The translations under genes were made by a program, and so were the position numbers. Source: Flavobacteriales bacterium ALC-1 (GTDB lineage Bacteria > Bacteroidota > Bacteroidia > Flavobacteriales > Flavobacteriaceae). Taken from it: a stretch of DNA of 64,000 nt. Below the pieces are notes generated by a model. The model was not told the DNA's origin and ran no database searches. It saw nothing but the letters and a program-made list of their open reading frames with translations. Of this stretch, positions 16,917 to 26,513 are shown piece by piece; positions within the stretch are counted from its first letter, which is position 1, and every line of letters starts with the position of its first letter. Location of the stretch: contig ABHI01000002.1 of NCBI GenBank assembly GCA_000171875.1, positions 62,001 to 126,000 of the forward strand, written 5' to 3'.

Positions 16917-18932
16917 TTAGTTTCTTTTGTATCTATCTTTCATAAACGAATAGTAAATAAAGCCAGAATTACTATACCAATTTTCAAACCCAAGTTGCGC
17001 TTCACATTTATCAATTTTTAATAAAATTTTGTGTAAATCTTCAATCATAAACCTATATTTAGTTTCATATGTGCCATTAAAACTATTCATAGATTTCAAG
17101 ATGCCTTTCTTTACTGATTGCCATTTTAAGCCTACAACAGCATGAACAGAAGACACATCATCTCCGTAGCTTATTTTTTCATCTGTATATCTATCAATTC
17201 TAGCAGCGATTATGCGCAATTGTTCTAGGTTGTACCTCCTTATTTCTAAATCGACATATGCTTTTTTTAAACATTCACACCCTTCTTCTTTTTGTTTTTT
17301 ATCAGAAGATTTGTTCTTGTCTTTTGACTCGCTTTTTTTCTTTGTTTCTCTTTTTTGCTTTTTATCTTGATCATTCCTTTTGTACTCTAATTCAGAATTT
17401 TGATTTCCGCTTGACCTAGATTCTTCAGGTGTATTACTCTTTTCTTTTATAGAACTTGGTGTCACATATTTTGGTGCATCAGGGAAATCGCCATTATCTA
17501 TTAAATTTCCATCTTTATCATACTTTGGATGTCTAACAAATTTGCCAGGGTTGTCCGACCCTTCAATAAAGGGATTCATAAGAGGTAATCCGGTCTCAAC
17601 ATCTATTATTAAAGGGGCATCAGGGAAATCGCCATAATCAATTAGCCCTCCGTTTTTATCGTATTTAGGCTGTCGCCGAGAAGTGTTTTCATCGCTTACC
17701 TGACCCTCTATAAATGGGTTTTCATCTGGGGAATTAGTACTTGGATTAATTTTGGTTGGTGCATTAGGAAAATCGCCAAGATTAATTAATGTACCGTTTT
17801 GATCATATGTTGGTAATTGAAGCGTTTCTGAATTTTCTGAAATAGATGTCATGTCATTACTTGCAGCATCAGCTTGTTTGTTTGTTGTTTCCATGGATGA
17901 ATTTGAAGAACCAGATTGATTGTCATTTGCTTGGTCAGATTCAGTATCAGTATCAGTTTGAGATTCTTTGCCCATGTTTTCGGTATTAGAGTCATTGGAT
18001 TCAGAGCCGTTATTTTGTGAGATTTTTTTGTAATCGGCTAAGCAAGATGATGGAAGCGTAGGTTGACCTGCAGGATCTAATTTTGGTGATGCTTCTATGT
18101 CAGTTTCATCCAAAAAGTTATCAAAAACTCCATGACGAAGTGCATCCAATATATTTGCATAATCATCAATTTTAGTAATAATATCGACAGCCTTGTCAAG
18201 GTTCTTAAGTTGTTCCATATATCGCCCAACATTTGATGGCTTAACATTGGCTTGAGTTATACCATGATGAAAAAGAAATACAATGAATAACGATAAGGTT
18301 TTGCTGGATTTCTTTTTTAATATTAGAATTAATAAGATGACAACAATAACAAGTAATCCAACAACAAGAAACATATAGGGCTTTTCATTTTCAGGGACAT
18401 CAATCACTGAGTCTTCCTGAGCGTTATCTTCTACAGCTGCTGTTGAATTTGTAGCAGGACTTGAGGTGTTTGCGGCATAAAAAAGATTTGTTTCACGAAC
18501 AATTTTTCCACTACGCCAAATAGCCATATTAAATTTCACTTTTGCTTTATTACTAGAGAGAATGATACCAAATTCTTCAGCTGTATCAAACGATAATTGA
18601 AGAGCACCATTTTGTGTTTCGCCACTTCGTTTTATATCTTTCCAGTGTTTTTTAACGATATCAATTTTTACATTTTCACTTTTGTTTTTCAATAAAATAG
18701 TAACCATTACTCGTTCTAATACAGGTAAAATTTTTGCCTTTAAGAAAAGGCTATCGGTTTCCGTTTCTCCTTCTACATAAGAAGATAATATTCTGTCATT
18801 TTCAGGGTCCTCAGAGAATTTTATAATAAAAGGATTTTTACCAGTATCTAAATCTGGCATTATAACACTTGGCTCTTGACTAAATGATGCTATCGATAAA
18901 AAAAATAATAAGAATGAAATGTTCTTTGCCAT
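16917..18932 (-). CDS. Membrane protein with central helices and three copies of a DGxLIxxGDFPDAP repeat
   Basis: 671 residues. Signal peptide-like N-terminus (FLLFFLSIASFSQ), periplasmic part, then two hydrophobic segments at about 185-205 and 212-226, followed by an acidic, Ser/Asn-rich region. Between about residues 370 and 490 the sequence YD-x-NG-x-LI-x-GDFP-x-AP recurs three times, twice followed by NPFIEG, with 44-50 residue spacing. The C-terminal 120 residues are helical and charged. I do not recognise the family. It is 2 bp from the OmpA lipoprotein gene and 4 bp from the upstream lipoprotein gene, so all three are probably translated from one message and may act together at the envelope. 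Confidence 0.75.
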   Translation of the reverse strand: MAKNISFLLFFLSIASFSQEPSVIMPDLDTGKNPFIIKFSEDPENDRILSSYVEGETETDSLFLKAKILPVLERVMVTILLKNKSENVKIDIVKKHWKDIKRSGETQNGALQLSFDTAEEFGIILSSNKAKVKFNMAIWRSGKIVRETNLFYAANTSSPATNSTAAVEDNAQEDSVIDVPENEKPYMFLVVGLLVIVVILLILILKKKSSKTLSLFIVFLFHHGITQANVKPSNVGRYMEQLKNLDKAVDIITKIDDYANILDALRHGVFDNFLDETDIEASPKLDPAGQPTLPSSCLADYKKISQNNGSESNDSNTENMGKESQTDTDTESDQANDNQSGSSNSSMETTNKQADAASNDMTSISENSETLQLPTYDQNGTLINLGDFPNAPTKINPSTNSPDENPFIEGQVSDENTSRRQPKYDKNGGLIDYGDFPDAPLIIDVETGLPLMNPFIEGSDNPGKFVRHPKYDKDGNLIDNGDFPDAPKYVTPSSIKEKSNTPEESRSSGNQNSELEYKRNDQDKKQKRETKKKSESKDKNKSSDKKQKEEGCECLKKAYVDLEIRRYNLEQLRIIAARIDRYTDEKISYGDDVSSVHAVVGLKWQSVKKGILKSMNSFNGTYETKYRFMIEDLHKILLKIDKCEAQLGFENWYSNSGFIYYSFMKDRYKRN

Positions 18933-18936
18933 GATA

Positions 18937-19560
18937 CTAATTTTTAGTTTTTCCTAAGCCTAAAACTTTGTTTATGTCTGAATATACAACCCCCTCAAAC
19001 TTTAAGTCAGATACCGTTATCACACGATATTCTGGGTTTTCTAATAAATCCCATTCGTATTTCATGTTAAATTTTTTTAATTCGGCATTACCAGAAGCAG
19101 AACTACCGTTAGATAAATCTATAACCCCAGACATATCACTTTCTGGGTTTTGACTGCGAGTGTCTGGGAATAATGAATAATGACCACTTACTAAGCCTCC
19201 TCCTTTTTTAGGAAATTTTAGTATTAAAGAAGCACTTATTAGCTTAAATGTATCGCCATCATAGTCTAGCATAATGCTCTCATTTCCTTTATCTAATTTT
19301 TTCTTGAAGGTAAAAGAAGCTCTTTTTTCACCTGTGTTTTTGTTTTTAGAAACAACACCAGAAGCTTTTGTGTAACCCCAATCTTTACCATTAACCTTAC
19401 ATAGATAGGTGTCTTTAATTGAGTTGTTAGCTGAAGTATTTTTAACACTTATCTCTTCCTTATTTTCAGATGTGTCTTTAGATTGTATTTCGTTTTCTTT
19501 TGTATTATTACATGAAAATAGAACATATAATAAGGCAATAAGCAATATAGATTTCCTCAT
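18937..19560 (-). CDS. Lipoprotein, first gene of the OmpA operon
   Basis: 207 residues; lipoprotein signal with VLFSC (Cys17) after a short hydrophobic stretch. Mature part is charged near the start and contains YLCKVNGKDWGYTKASG and GHYSLFPDTRSQNPESDMSG, likely a small beta-sandwich similar to other Bacteroidota DUF lipoproteins that read as calycin-like; not assigned. It starts the three-gene unit whose other products are the repeat-containing membrane protein and the OmpA lipoprotein. Confidence 0.75.
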   Translation of the reverse strand: MRKSILLIALLYVLFSCNNTKENEIQSKDTSENKEEISVKNTSANNSIKDTYLCKVNGKDWGYTKASGVVSKNKNTGEKRASFTFKKKLDKGNESIMLDYDGDTFKLISASLILKFPKKGGGLVSGHYSLFPDTRSQNPESDMSGVIDLSNGSSASGNAELKKFNMKYEWDLLENPEYRVITVSDLKFEGVVYSDINKVLGLGKTKN

Positions 19561-19768
19561 AATAAATTAATTTCAAAATGCTTTAAATAATGCAGATTTA
19601 AGAGTTTGTAAATTTGAAAAACCTTAAATTTTGATAAAATTAATTAATTCAGTTTCTAGAGGTTATGACTATTGTAACAAAGGATATAAGTAATGTAACA
19701 TGTCTACAAGGAACTAAGTAATAGCCTTTTTAGTTTTAAAAAAATAACAAGAATATTTTAATGAATTA

Positions 19769-19906
19769 TTAATGACAACCACAATCATTGGTATCACAAT
19801 CTTTAGAAGGGTTTTTCTTAGGTGACCAGAAAAACTTTCTCACTAAGAAAATTAAAGCAAGTGCTAGAGCAGAAAAAACTAATATGTTTTGAATAACGGT
19901 ATTCAT
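19769..19906 (-). CDS. FeoB-associated Cys-rich membrane protein
   Basis: A 45-residue protein. One membrane helix at about 4-24 (VIQNILVFSALALALIFLV) is followed by a cytoplasmic tail RKFFWSPKKN and ends CDTNDCGCH with three Cys, the pattern of the FeoB-associated Cys-rich family. The ATG begins on the base next to the feoB stop (19907), so it is translationally linked. Family members accompany FeoB in many bacteria and probably help iron handling at the transporter. Confidence 0.85.
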   Translation of the reverse strand: MNTVIQNILVFSALALALIFLVRKFFWSPKKNPSKDCDTNDCGCH

Positions 19907-22006
19907 CTATTTTAATACTTGAAAAGCGATTAATGCTACAATATAAGCAAAAGCAGTCATAATTACCAGCTGATAAGTTGGCCATTTCCATGAGTTGGTT
20001 TCACGTTTTACAATTGCTAATGTACTCATACATTGCATGGCAAATGCATAGAATAACAACAATGAGATTCCTGAAGCAAAATTAAAAAGAGGACCACCTA
20101 AAATAGGGTTTATTTCACCTGCCATTCTATTTTTAATGGTTTCTTCTTCATCACTACCTACACTATAAATTGTTGCAAGTGTGCCAACAAAAACTTCTCG
20201 TGCAGCGAAAGAACTTACTATGGCAATTCCAATTTTCCAATCATAACCTAATGGTCTAATCACTGGTTCTATAGCATGACCAGCAATACCAATAAAGGAA
20301 TGTTCTAATTTATGGGACTCTATTTTTTGGTGTAATTCGTCTTCACTTAAATTTTCTGAAGCGTATTGTTCGGTTACAATAGTTTCTGCATTATTAAAGT
20401 TTTCACCTGGTCCATAAGATGCTAAAAACCATAATACAATTGAAATAGCAAGGATAATTTTACCCGCGCCAAACACAAATGATTTTGTTTTTTCAAGCAC
20501 TGTGATTGCCACATTTTTAAACATTGGAAGTTTGTAGTTTGGCATCTCTACAACAAAGAAAGTTTTACTTCTTATTTTAAGAACCTTATTTAAAATCCAA
20601 GCGGATCCTACAGCTGCGCCAAAACCAATGAGGTAGAGCAACATTAAGGTTAATGCTTGATAACTGAGACCAAAGAATCTCCCTTCAGGAATTACTAATG
20701 ATATGATTATTAAATACACTGGTAATCTTGCAGAACATGTTGTAAACGGAGTTACTAATATGGTGATAAGACGTTCTTTCCAACTTTCAATATTTCGTGT
20801 TGCCATAATTGCAGGAATAGCACATGCAGTACCAGAAATTAAAGGCACTACACTTTTACCACTAAGTCCAAAGCGACGCATAATCCTATCCATAAGAAAT
20901 ACCACGCGACTCATATAGCCACTTTCTTCAAGAATGGAAATAAACAAGAATAGAAACGCAATTTGAGGAATAAAAATTACGATACCTCCAAGCCCAGAAA
21001 TAATACCTTCAGCTAAGAGGTTGGTAAATGCACCTTCAGGCAAGGTGTTTTTTGTCCACTCACTTAAAGAGGCAAACATACCATCTATAAAATCCATTGG
21101 CACACTAGACCAATCATATATGGCTTGAAAAATAGTTAATAGAATAATACCAAAGATGAGGTAACCCCAAACTTTATGAGTTAAAATTCTATCTAGTTTA
21201 ATTCTTAAGTCTTTAGCTGTTTTTAGATCAATAGTCTGTCCTTTTTTTAAGGTATCATTTATAAATTGATAACGTTTTATGGTCTCTTTTTGTTGAAGAC
21301 GTTTTAAATCATTTTTAGTTTTCGTCTTAAAGTTAGAAACAGCATCTATAGTTTTTCTATCTGTTTTGCCAAAATTGACATCCTGAGTTATGACTAACCA
21401 AAGTTTATATAACAACTGATTTGGAAATGCTTTTCTTAAGTTATTAAAATAAGTCTCATCTATTGAAGATGCATCCATACATGGTATTATTGAGAGCTCT
21501 TTGTAATTGGTAATTAGCTCCTTTAATTCAGAAATACCATCATTTTTTCGTGTACTTATTAGAGCGATTTTAGTTTCAAGTTGTTGCTCTAAATAATCTA
21601 TGTCTAACGAAATACCTTTGTAAGCCATTCGGTCGGACATATTAATAACCAAAATAGTAGGTATCTCTAAATCCTTAATTTGTGTAAAAAGTAAAAGGTT
21701 TCGCTTTAGGTTTTCAACATCACTTACCACAACCGCAACATCAGGAAAATCCTTGTCATTTTTATTAAGTAGTAATTCAATCACTACATTTTCATCAAGA
21801 GAAGAGGCATTTAAACTATAAGTGCCAGGTAAGTCTATAATGTGTGCTTTTACTCCCCGAGGTAATTTGCAAATTCCTTCTTTTTTTTCAACTGTAATAC
21901 CAGGATAATTACCTACTTTTTGATTTAGTCCTGTAAGGGCATTAAAAACAGAAGTTTTTCCTGTATTAGGGTTTCCTATTAAGGCAACATTAATCTGCTT
22001 ACTCAT
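19907..22006 (-). CDS. feoB: Ferrous iron transporter FeoB
   Basis: 699 residues. The N-terminal GTPase domain has G1 GNPNTGKTS (residues 11-19), G3 DLPGTYSL (about 58-65) and G4 NMSD, followed by the GDI helical region and two Gate motifs (SGTACAIPAIMATRNIE, and the second near SSFAAREVFVGTLA) within about ten membrane helices. It imports Fe(II) across the inner membrane under anoxic or reducing conditions, driven by GTP. It overlaps feoA by 8 bp (21999-22006), giving a feoA-feoB-cys-rich operon. Typical length for the family. Confidence 0.97.
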   Translation of the reverse strand: MSKQINVALIGNPNTGKTSVFNALTGLNQKVGNYPGITVEKKEGICKLPRGVKAHIIDLPGTYSLNASSLDENVVIELLLNKNDKDFPDVAVVVSDVENLKRNLLLFTQIKDLEIPTILVINMSDRMAYKGISLDIDYLEQQLETKIALISTRKNDGISELKELITNYKELSIIPCMDASSIDETYFNNLRKAFPNQLLYKLWLVITQDVNFGKTDRKTIDAVSNFKTKTKNDLKRLQQKETIKRYQFINDTLKKGQTIDLKTAKDLRIKLDRILTHKVWGYLIFGIILLTIFQAIYDWSSVPMDFIDGMFASLSEWTKNTLPEGAFTNLLAEGIISGLGGIVIFIPQIAFLFLFISILEESGYMSRVVFLMDRIMRRFGLSGKSVVPLISGTACAIPAIMATRNIESWKERLITILVTPFTTCSARLPVYLIIISLVIPEGRFFGLSYQALTLMLLYLIGFGAAVGSAWILNKVLKIRSKTFFVVEMPNYKLPMFKNVAITVLEKTKSFVFGAGKIILAISIVLWFLASYGPGENFNNAETIVTEQYASENLSEDELHQKIESHKLEHSFIGIAGHAIEPVIRPLGYDWKIGIAIVSSFAAREVFVGTLATIYSVGSDEEETIKNRMAGEINPILGGPLFNFASGISLLLFYAFAMQCMSTLAIVKRETNSWKWPTYQLVIMTAFAYIVALIAFQVLK

Positions 22007-22226
22007 CTACAGTTTCTATTAATATGTGAATTGCAGTTTCTTTTCTAATGGCCAAGTGCGATCCGTTAATATTAAGATACATTGGGTCCGCAAAAGGGGC
22101 AACTTGTACTAACTCAACAGAATTACCAGGAAGACAACCCATTTCTAGAAGTTTTAATGGAACATGACTAGAGGATACATCTTTAATAATGCCCTGTTGT
22201 CCGCGTTTTAAGTCTGCTAATGTCAA
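21999..22226 (-). CDS. feoA: Ferrous iron transport protein FeoA
   Basis: 75 residues with the SH3-like FeoA fold: MTLADLKRGQQGIIKDV, LKLLEMGCLPGNSVELVQVAPFADPMYLNI, HLAIRKETAIHILIE. It is thought to modulate FeoB in the cytoplasm. The reading frame overlaps feoB by 8 bp, so the pair is coupled. No convincing Fur box was seen upstream; a weak 17-bp partial palindrome is at 22237-22253. Confidence 0.95.
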   Translation of the reverse strand: MTLADLKRGQQGIIKDVSSSHVPLKLLEMGCLPGNSVELVQVAPFADPMYLNINGSHLAIRKETAIHILIETVDE

Positions 22227-22320
22227 GCGTTTCTTATTTAGATTGATTTTAAAGAAGCAAAAGTAAGAGAAATTTTTCAGTGTAAAAAGGAAGGTATTAT
22301 TTATTTCCTCGGTTTAACTT

Positions 22321-23001
22321 TTAATAGCCTCCAAAATATTTTAAAGTTTCAATATCATCTAAGAGTTTCTCAATATCTTCTGGATTTGTACCATCGTAAA
22401 ACCCTCTAATTTGACGCTTTTTATCAATGAGTAGAAAGTTTTCAGTATGGATCATATCGTATTCATCACCATTGCCATCTGTTTTTACAGCTAAATAGCT
22501 TTTTCTGGCAAGTTGGTAAATCTGTTTTTTATCTCCAGTTACTAAATTCCATTTACGGTCAATAACTCCTTTTTCTTTAGCGTATTTTTTCAACTGTGCT
22601 ACACTGTCAATTTTTGGAGTTACCGAATGTGATAATAACATGACATCCTCATCATCAATAATTTCTTTTTGAATTTGATACATGTGATCGGTCATTATCG
22701 GACAAATAGTTTGGCATGTGGTAAAAAAGAAATCAGCAACATAAATCTTATCTTTATAAGTGTCTTGTGTTATGGTTTTTCCATTTTGGTTGATAAGACT
22801 AAAATTTGCGATTTTATGATATTTGGCTTTGTGTTGTATGGTACTATCAACTAATTCTTCGCTGACATAATTTGGATTCCAAACAGGTAACTCTTGTTTT
22901 ACATTAAGGACGTTATATATAATTGCAATAATGATGATGCACAAAATTGAAAAGAAAATTCCAAAGTTTTTATAGCCTTTAAAAAACGAAAGAAACGACA
23001 T
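22321..23001 (-). CDS. SCO1/SenC family protein (copper chaperone/thioredoxin-like)
   Basis: About 226 residues from the ATG at 23001 (MSFLSFFKGYKNFGIF); an earlier start at 23031 would add ten residues lacking a typical signal. A single N-terminal membrane helix (about 13-33) anchors it to the periplasmic face. The SCO copper motif CxxxC appears as FFTTCQTICPIMTDHM, with the distal His in MIHTENFLLID. It assists CuA assembly of cytochrome oxidase or acts as a thiol oxidoreductase. Confidence 0.93.
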   Translation of the reverse strand: MSFLSFFKGYKNFGIFFSILCIIIIAIIYNVLNVKQELPVWNPNYVSEELVDSTIQHKAKYHKIANFSLINQNGKTITQDTYKDKIYVADFFFTTCQTICPIMTDHMYQIQKEIIDDEDVMLLSHSVTPKIDSVAQLKKYAKEKGVIDRKWNLVTGDKKQIYQLARKSYLAVKTDGNGDEYDMIHTENFLLIDKKRQIRGFYDGTNPEDIEKLLDDIETLKYFGGY

Positions 23002-23194
23002 TATTTTTGGTATTTTATAAATGAATTGCAAAGGTACGATTCAAGCTAATTTTCTATTACATTTTTAACACAAAAAAGAAGGTTTTATCTTTAGATTTAT
23101 AAATCCATGTTAAAAATAAATCGATTAGAAATACAATTATTTTCTAAGTTGGTTGAAAACCTTACTTTTGCGAATCGAAATTTGAAATGATTAC

Positions 23195-24535
23195 ATGGAA
23201 TTTATTATAAAAATATCACAATTTTTACTCAGCTTATCTTTACTTATTGTATTACATGAGTTGGGTCATTTTATACCAGCAAAATTATTTAAAACTAAAG
23301 TTGAGAAATTTTACCTCTTTTTTGATGTTAAGTTTTCGCTCTTTAAAAAGAAAATAGGAGAAACGGTTTATGGTATTGGCTGGTTACCGCTTGGTGGCTA
23401 TGTAAAGATTGCCGGAATGATTGATGAGAGTATGGATAAGGAGCAAATGGCACAACCGCCACAACCATGGGAGTTCCGTTCTAAACCAGCTTGGCAACGT
23501 TTAATTATTATGCTTGGAGGTGTTACTGTAAACTTTATTTTGGCTTATATTATTTATGTTTTTGTCTCATTTACTTATGGTGATACAGATATTAAAATAG
23601 ATAGCCTTAAAGGTGGATATCTAGTTGAGAACAAGGTGTTATTAGAGTCTGGTTTTAAGACAGGTGATAAAGTTCTTGCTATCAATAATCAGAAAATTGA
23701 GAAAGATTCTGAAATTGGCCAGTACATTATTGGTGCTCAGCAAATGACTGTTGAAAGAAATGGTGAAGAGAAAATTATTGATCTTCCTGAGAATTTCTTA
23801 GGGCAATTATCAGATGAAGGCAGTAAAAACTTATTTAGATATCGTTATCCATTTATTGTAGAATCTATACCAGATTCTTCTGCCAACGTTACTGCAGGTT
23901 TAAAAACAGGTGACATTATTTTAAGTCTTAATGGTAAGAAATTAGATTATTTTGACTTATTTGAAGACGAATTAAAAAATCTAAAAGGACAAACAGTTTC
24001 TGCTGAAGTATTAAGAGATGATAGCACTATTACTAAAGAGTTAAAGGTTTCTCAAGAAGGTAAATTAAATATTTTTAGGGACATAGATGCTAAGCGATTT
24101 ACGGAATTAGGTTATTATGAGGTCACTCAAAGAGAATATACTTTTGGAGAAAGTTTTGCCGCTGGTGGTCGCAAGTTCAATTCTACTATAGTTAACTATT
24201 TTGCTCAATTAAAAGCTATTTTTACACCAAGTACAGGAGCATACAAAGGCCTAGGTGGATTTAAGGCCATATTTGACATTTTTCCAGATGTTTGGAGTTG
24301 GGAGGCCTTTTGGAGATTAACAGCATTTTTATCTATAATGCTAGCTATTTTAAACTTGCTTCCTATACCTGCTTTAGATGGTGGTCACGTGATGTTTTTG
24401 TTATACGAAATGATTTCTGGACGTAAGCCAAGTGAAAAGTTTTTAGAGCGTGCTCAAATAATTGGATTCTTTATATTAATTGCTTTAGTATTATTTGCAA
24501 ACGGAAACGATATTTTTAAAGCAGTTACGAGATAA
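23195..24535 (+). CDS. rseP: RseP-type site-2 zinc metalloprotease
   Basis: 446 residues. The HExxH zinc motif HELGHF is at residues 21-26 in the first membrane helix, the second ligand motif LDGGH is in the third part near residue 393, and between them lie one or two PDZ domains (about 115-320; VEKDSEIGQ, GLKTGDIILSLNGKK). It performs intramembrane proteolysis of anti-sigma factors and signal-peptide remnants; FecR-like or other anti-sigma proteins such as those in this window are possible substrates, as inference. A -7 element TACTTTTG at 23163-23170 sits 25 bp before the ATG. Confidence 0.95.
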   Translation: MEFIIKISQFLLSLSLLIVLHELGHFIPAKLFKTKVEKFYLFFDVKFSLFKKKIGETVYGIGWLPLGGYVKIAGMIDESMDKEQMAQPPQPWEFRSKPAWQRLIIMLGGVTVNFILAYIIYVFVSFTYGDTDIKIDSLKGGYLVENKVLLESGFKTGDKVLAINNQKIEKDSEIGQYIIGAQQMTVERNGEEKIIDLPENFLGQLSDEGSKNLFRYRYPFIVESIPDSSANVTAGLKTGDIILSLNGKKLDYFDLFEDELKNLKGQTVSAEVLRDDSTITKELKVSQEGKLNIFRDIDAKRFTELGYYEVTQREYTFGESFAAGGRKFNSTIVNYFAQLKAIFTPSTGAYKGLGGFKAIFDIFPDVWSWEAFWRLTAFLSIMLAILNLLPIPALDGGHVMFLLYEMISGRKPSEKFLERAQIIGFFILIALVLFANGNDIFKAVTR

Positions 24536-24575
24536 ATAATTTTAATAATAGCTTTTAAAAAAATAGGTTTTCATA

Positions 24576-24605
24576 TTGTGGAAATTAAAAAATAATTTAT
24601 ATTTG
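24576..24605 (+). promoter_or_regulatory. Promoter of tRNA-Asn (TTG-N19-TATATTTG)
   Basis: TTG at 24576-24578, 19 bp spacer, TATATTTG at 24598-24605. Both match the Bacteroidota primary-sigma consensus (TTG/TAnnTTTG, 17-23 bp spacing). The tRNA begins 26 bp downstream. Confidence 0.7.
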
Positions 24606-24630
24606 CGCTCGCTAAAGCAAAAAGAAATCT

Positions 24631-24704
24631 TCCTCTTTAGCTCAGTTGGTTAGAGCATCTGACTGTTAATCAGAGGGTCCTTGGTTCGAGCCCAAGAAGA
24701 GGAG
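24631..24704 (+). tRNA. tRNA-Asn (GTT)
   Basis: 74 nt. Acceptor TCCTCTT (24631-24637) pairs with AAGAGGA; D arm GCTCAGTTGGTTAGAGC; anticodon arm TCTGA-CTGTTAA-TCAGA with anticodon GTT; T arm CTTGG-TTCGAGC-CCAAG; discriminator G, no encoded CCA. It is a normal cloverleaf and a useful comparison for the permuted tRNA-like parts near 63.7 kb. Confidence 0.98.
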
Positions 24705-24708
24705 CAAA

Positions 24709-24738
24709 AAAAACCGATACAATTGTATCGGTTTTTTT
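24709..24738 (+). terminator. Terminator after tRNA-Asn, bidirectional
   Basis: CCGATACAA and TTGTATCGG form a perfect 9-bp palindromic stem, extended by AAA/TTT, followed by TTTTTTTG on the plus strand and a T-run on the minus strand. It serves the tRNA and probably the convergent threonine dehydrogenase gene. Confidence 0.9.
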
Positions 24739-24741
24739 GTT

Positions 24742-25695
24742 TTAAGAATTATATTTCTTTTTCAACTGAGTCAACATTTCAGTAGTCATTGTTTCTAAAT
24801 CAAAACTTTCTTTCCAATTCCAATCTTTTCGCGCCATTGTATCATCAATAGATGATGGCCAGCTGTCTGCAATAGCTTGTCTAAAATCGGGTTTATAAGA
24901 GATAGAAAACTCAGGAAGCTGTTTTTTAATACTTTCAAAAATATCCTTTGGTGTAAAGCTTATGGCAGATAAATTATAAGAGGATCTTATAGATAAACTC
25001 TCTGATGGAACTTGCATTAAATCTGTGGTTGCTTTAATTGCGTCTTCCATAAACATCATTGGTAAGCTTGTGTTTTCAGATAAAAAACATTCGTAGTTAC
25101 CTTTTTTAATAGCATCGTGATAGATTTCTACAGCATAATCTGTTGTGCCACCTCCAGGCATGGCTTTATGACTTATAATCCCAGGATAACGGATACTCCT
25201 CACATCTACATCATATTTTTCATGATAATATTCGCACCAACGTTCTCCAACCTGTTTTGTTATGCCGTAAACTGTTGTTGGTTCGCAAATGGTATGTTGA
25301 GGTGTGCTCTCTCTAGGTGTAGTTGGACCAAAAACAGCAATGCTACTTGGCCAGAAAACTTTATCTATAGTTTTTTGCTTGGCTAGATTGAGGACATGGA
25401 ATAGGGAATTCATATTCAAATCCCATGCTTCCATTGGGTATTTCTCTCCTGTTGCGCTTAGTAAAGCCGCCATTAAATAAACGGTTTTTATAGTATTGCT
25501 TTTACAGCAATCCTTAATGGCATTATAATTTTTGGCATCTATGATTTCAAACGGACCAGAATTTACGAGGTCTAAGTTTCTGGTATTGATATCACTAGCA
25601 ATAACATTATTAACACCGTGAATTTCTCTTAATTTGGTTGTAAGCTCTGTTCCTATTTGTCCACAGGCGCCAATGATTAATATTTTTGAAGACAT
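24742..25695 (-). CDS. NAD-dependent L-threonine 3-dehydrogenase, extended-SDR type
   Basis: 317 residues, the length of the flavobacterial UDP-galactose epimerase-like threonine dehydrogenase. GxxGxxG is GACGQIG near residue 8; the catalytic YxxxK is YGITKQ near residue 144 with a Ser upstream in PSSIAVFG; RYPGIISHKAMPGGGTTDYAVEIY is typical. It oxidises threonine to 2-amino-3-ketobutyrate in the cytoplasm. Convergent with the tRNA-Asn gene. Confidence 0.9.
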   Translation of the reverse strand: MSSKILIIGACGQIGTELTTKLREIHGVNNVIASDINTRNLDLVNSGPFEIIDAKNYNAIKDCCKSNTIKTVYLMAALLSATGEKYPMEAWDLNMNSLFHVLNLAKQKTIDKVFWPSSIAVFGPTTPRESTPQHTICEPTTVYGITKQVGERWCEYYHEKYDVDVRSIRYPGIISHKAMPGGGTTDYAVEIYHDAIKKGNYECFLSENTSLPMMFMEDAIKATTDLMQVPSESLSIRSSYNLSAISFTPKDIFESIKKQLPEFSISYKPDFRQAIADSWPSSIDDTMARKDWNWKESFDLETMTTEMLTQLKKKYNS

Positions 25696-25887
25696 GTATT
25701 AAAATTAAAGTATCCTCAAAAATACTAAGAAAATAATCATGTTTATATTAAAGTTTTTAGAAAAACAACCATTCTTTTGCGATATATGTAATGGTGTTTT
25801 TTTGAAGACGTCTTAACATTTTTTAGGACATAGAAAATGCTAAGAAGCGTTCTTTAAAGTATATTTACAATCTAATTAAAATAACTC

Positions 25888-26412
25888 ATGAAGATTGGAT
25901 TATACGTTTTAAGTCTGTGTTGTTTAATGTTTATAAGTTGTGGTGATGACAAAAACGCCACAGAAGTTGTAGAAACAGAAAATGAAAATCAAAAGCCTAA
26001 TATTAGCTCTAAGGCAATAGAGGATTTTGATTATACAGATTATGCACTTAGTCCAGAAAGTGAAGAGACATTAGCTAATTGGGAAAAATATCAAGAGTTA
26101 GCGATTCAAATAGGTTACTTAAAAAAAGCTGATTTATCATTTTTTAATGGTGATAAAGAGCAGTTGAAGACATTTATTGATGAATTTAAAATAGAAACTC
26201 CAAAACAGTTACTTACAAATTCAATTATATCTAGAACGGTTATTTTGGAGACCATGCTTTTAAGGTTAAACGAAAATTTAACTTTAGAAAATATCGAAGC
26301 TAAATTAAAATTACAAAACGTTAAAGAAGTGTTAGTCGCGTTTTCTAGTCTTAACTATCAGATTAATAAAAAGTTAGAGAGTGACATCTACAACGAAATC
26401 AAGCCAGAATAG
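25888..26412 (+). CDS. Lipoprotein of unknown function
   Basis: 174 residues. Signal with lipobox FISC (Cys18), then a Glu/Asn-rich linker and an alpha-helical domain (EETLANWEKYQELAIQIGYLKKADLSFFNGDKEQLKTF by key residues). No known family. Followed 101 bp later by the M13 peptidase gene in the same direction. Function unknown. Confidence 0.75.
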   Translation: MKIGLYVLSLCCLMFISCGDDKNATEVVETENENQKPNISSKAIEDFDYTDYALSPESEETLANWEKYQELAIQIGYLKKADLSFFNGDKEQLKTFIDEFKIETPKQLLTNSIISRTVILETMLLRLNENLTLENIEAKLKLQNVKEVLVAFSSLNYQINKKLESDIYNEIKPE

Positions 26413-26513
26413 TACCTAGTTATAGTCTTAAAGTTTTGTTAAGTTGTAACAATTTTAAGAATACCAAGTCTTATTAATAATTACTTTTAATTCGAATTAA
26501 TCAAAAACAAACT

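Noticed and set aside
22237..22253. Fur/DtxR-type box upstream of feoA (TTTAGATTGATTTTAAA)
   Set aside because: Only 6 of 8 symmetric positions match and it differs from the palindrome at 14726; too weak to report as an operator.
25808..25818. Palindrome AAGACGTCTT upstream of the lipoprotein gene at 25888
   Set aside because: Short, single copy, no adjacent regulator.
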